This document shows, piece after piece, positions 61,297 through 64,000 of a DNA stretch of 64,000 nt. Source of the stretch: Sinotaia quadrata (lineage: Eukaryota > Mollusca > Gastropoda > Architaenioglossa > Viviparidae); the NCBI GenBank assembly GCA_028829895.1, contig CM054181.1:32366759-32430758 (forward strand), in the 5' to 3' direction. A program made the position numbers and the translations under genes. The notes beneath the pieces are model-generated. The model did not search any database, was not told where the DNA came from, and worked only from the letters and a program-made list of their open reading frames with translations. Position 1 is the first letter of the stretch. Each line of letters opens with the position of its first letter.

Positions 61297-63389
61297 CCAT
61301 TCTCCGGCACGAGGGGAGGGGGGTGGCTTGTTGACGCCAAGTAGGACTTGCATAAAGAGTATTACAAATCCACACACAGAATACCAAGGTGGTTGTTTGG
61401 CTCAAATTTTATTCCGCGTGTAGGTTACGTATTGCCGGCATGTTTGCATGTGTGCTTACATACGGGTAAGGGGGAAGAAAGAAAGAAAAATGGTGAATGA
61501 TGAATAAAATAAAGAAATACAAAATTCAATTTCTCCATGCAGTACTACTTCTAGAATTGCCTAAGCATTTTACAACATAATGTAACAGTCACTATTTCGA
61601 AGTTCTGGCGCCACTGCACTTATATCAAAGTTCAATAATTCAATAATTCAACAATAAACAAATGTCATTTGACTTGCAAGTCCTCTTTCAAACAGTTCCA
61701 TCAATATTGTCTTACATTAATCATAAAATCATCCTTTACTTATATACAATGATTTAAACTTAAGTGTTATATTTAATTCTAGGTTTAGTGCTTAATTAAG
61801 ATTCCTAAGCTTTAGTTTTAAGTTTAGTTTTATTTATGTGCTCTGAGATTTCATACACTAGTTAGAATTTTCTTTTACTCACATAGGTATTGTCATTTTC
61901 TCCTTGTTCTCTGCTCACATAGTTATCATTGCTTTCTCTTGTGCTGGGCTCACATAGTTATTGTTAATCTCTCCTTGTGCTGGGGGTGGGGGGGTGGTTC
62001 ATGATACACAAAAACACCGTCGACGTCTTCTCTGCTACAATGGCTGCTACTATTTCACGCTCCCGTGTGCTTCTCGTTAGGCCTAATTTCTCAACTCTTG
62101 TTACGTTCTCTCTTCTCCCTTCTTCTCTTCAATTTCTCCTCGTTTCATCTCATTTCTTCTCTTCTCTTAACTTCGTTTCTCATCTCTTCTCTTCTCTTAT
62201 GTAACGGCAAACCTTACCGTTCTTCGGCGGTATGCCATATGCATGACCGCGACTGCTTCCAACGATAATTACTACCATTATGTAACTTCTAATTCTGCAA
62301 CATATCCCGTGCGCGACAACATTAGACTTCCATCAGGAATCTATCTCTGCATGGAAAATAATCGATTGTCCGCAGTCTTTGCACAGTCTTTGAAAACCCG
62401 AGATGACTATCTGGTTTGATTGGTCCATCTTAAACTGTAGTGGCCTTGATGGCGCGCTTTCCATATACAGCCGGGTAGACATCTGGCACTCTGTTGCAGT
62501 GTCCAAGAACTCTCTTTCTGTTTGCCTCGCAGAGTCATAGAGATTTTCCTGATACAAAAAAGCAGGAAGAAACTGACAGAGGTGTACCTGCACCTCTCTA
62601 CAAAACACTACATTCTCGTTTCTCGTCTGTTCCTGGCTCCATATCCTCTTTTATACACAATGTTCTTTCACATCACTTTCTCTGAGCTGACTGGAACACA
62701 CCCCCTCCAGCACACACCTTACCCATCCAGCACTGCCCTGTACAACCAGCATGGCACTGTACGTGCTGACGAATATTATGATAATTCTGGCCACACTCTA
62801 GCCATCCCTTCCTATTAGTGCCAAAGTATCAAGTTCCCAGCTTACAACTGTGATTTACGTATCCATTTGCCCACTGAATAATTATCTAGCTAACTCTCAG
62901 AGCATGCAGTAAAATCTCAGAGTAACAGTGCTACTCATATTTTATTTTAAAACTACAGTTACTATGGCAACTCGTGGCCACCTGGCAAACCATACATTAA
63001 TTCACAGCAATAAATGGTTGTACACACAAACCAACACATTTAACTATAGTAATGTAAATATTAACTTTCCAATAACTCAAATTCTATTTCAATAGTAATT
63101 TCATAAAATTTCAATAGTAATTTCATAAAATTTCAATAGTAATTTCATAAAACAATATCAACTTAAACTACCAAACATCTTATAGTGGTTATTCTTAAAA
63201 GTTGTTTACATTTCCAAAACTCAGAGCCTGCCTTTTTCATGGACAAATATCAGCGTCCCAGTGCTTTCTCATGTACTCCTGTACGCTGGCCGCCATGTAT
63301 TCTATACTGACACAGATTTATGGGTGTGGGCCCTAGCCAGCCCACATTCTCTCTCAAGTTAATTGTACTTTTTCCATTCTCCGGCACGA
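61297..63389. other. 2.1-kb segment between 16-bp direct repeats
   Basis: CCATTCTCCGGCACGA occurs at 61297-61312 and 63374-63389. The segment has CT-rich stretches near 62.1 kb and a 22-bp triplication near 63.09-63.15 kb. I recognise no protein in it. The bounds could mark a mobile element but nothing else proves that. Confidence 0.4.
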
Positions 63390-64000
63390 ACTTAAAGCTA
63401 GTGTTTCTGACTTAGTTTTCGCATTGTTGACAAAATGGTCATTTTCACTCCTTTCTTTGTTTAAAACTAAATTGGCTGTTTGTTAATGTTTAGAGTTAGA
63501 AGTTACTTAGAGATGGAGAAAATTTGTTTATTAATATTCCCCCCATTATCGTGACAAAAATATTATAACTATTCACTAGGTGGTGTTGGTGTCACATGTA
63601 GTATTGTCCTTTTAAAATATATTTTAGTTTAGGCACCTACTGCCATTGAAATAAAAACATTACTCTTCTTGATACGTGTTCACATTTAAAATTGATACGT
63701 GTTCACATTTAAAATTATGTTTTCATTTATTTAGAAATATTGCATCTTTGAAGATGACACCCTTCAAGGTCATCCTGTTCTGCTCAGTGTGCGTGCAAAA
63801 TTTGATTTGAAAAACTTCCTGTTTGAAGTATTATGATAATGTTTGGTTTGGTTAGGGCACTTTTAAATGTATTAATAAAATCTTCATTATTAAATTCTTG
63901 CAAAATTGAGACAGACATATTTCAGGTAATTAAGCACAGTGTCACTCAACATTGTAGAAATAGCCTTTGGCACATACTGACATTTGTACACTAAGCAGGG
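63390..64000. other. AT-rich tail of the window
   Basis: Nothing recognised apart from a 26-bp tandem duplication with GATACGTGTTCACATTTAAA near 63.66-63.72 kb. Confidence 0.6.

Noticed and set aside
62333..62818. Possible small gene at 62.3-62.8 kb
   Set aside because: Short overlapping frames on both strands, no recognisable domain, no convincing splice partners.

Overview
The window is eukaryotic, AT-rich and intron-dense. It looks like an invertebrate nuclear genome; a mollusc or other lophotrochozoan is my guess, not something the sequence proves. Nearly everything supportable belongs to two paralogous receptor-type protein tyrosine phosphatase (RPTP) genes that face each other tail to tail. 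They are called PTP-A (+ strand, 1430-10029, 5' part outside the window) and PTP-B (- strand, 54234 down to 15764, apparently complete). The rest is microsatellites, minisatellites, a dispersed repeat family and one decayed Ty3/Gypsy fragment. I see no RNA genes, CRISPR arrays or bacterial-type operons.

I assembled both genes by eye from splice sites, reading phase and A/B comparison. PTP-B has 30 exons totalling 3750 nt, an open frame of 1249 codons plus stop. Predicted order: short signal peptide, three four-cysteine mini-modules, one six-cysteine EGF-like module, about five fibronectin type III (FN3) domains, a membrane-proximal domain with a multibasic proprotein-convertase site, one transmembrane helix, one PTP domain, and a tail with three YxN motifs and a C-terminal PDZ-type ligand. 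PTP-A shows the last 13 exons of the same plan (463 codons plus stop), from the multibasic site to the stop. Intron phases match at every shared junction, and six of the eight exons of the PTP and pre-PTP region have identical lengths or differ by whole codons, so the genes are an inverted duplication.

The main biological result is that the two copies have diverged in the catalytic centre. PTP-A keeps the signature [14 protein letters not shown] reads [10 protein letters not shown]: the invariant phosphate-binding Arg is His. PTP-B is also degraded at other conserved positions (WED to LED in the WPD loop, DFW to DLW, NILP to NILS). Cleavage site, transmembrane helix, YxN tail and PDZ ligand remain. 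PTP-B is therefore a predicted pseudophosphatase beside a probably active or semi-active sister. PTP-A itself has WED instead of WPD.

The main genomic result is that several minisatellites sit across exon/intron borders and have copied the splice site itself: acceptors of the 1430 and 8773 exons, donors of the exons ending at 42533, 24008, 23430 and 19647. At 42.25-42.55 kb the unit is 27 bp and carries a phase-1 GTATGT donor, so successive donors would lengthen the protein in steps of 9 residues.

Layout: 1-1429 dispersed repeat and 57-bp array; 1430-10029 PTP-A; 10030-15763 convergent intergenic region with repeats; 15764-54234 PTP-B, its introns holding most repeats and the Gypsy fragment (49.3-50.3 kb); 54235-64000 intergenic, repeat-rich, no gene recognised.
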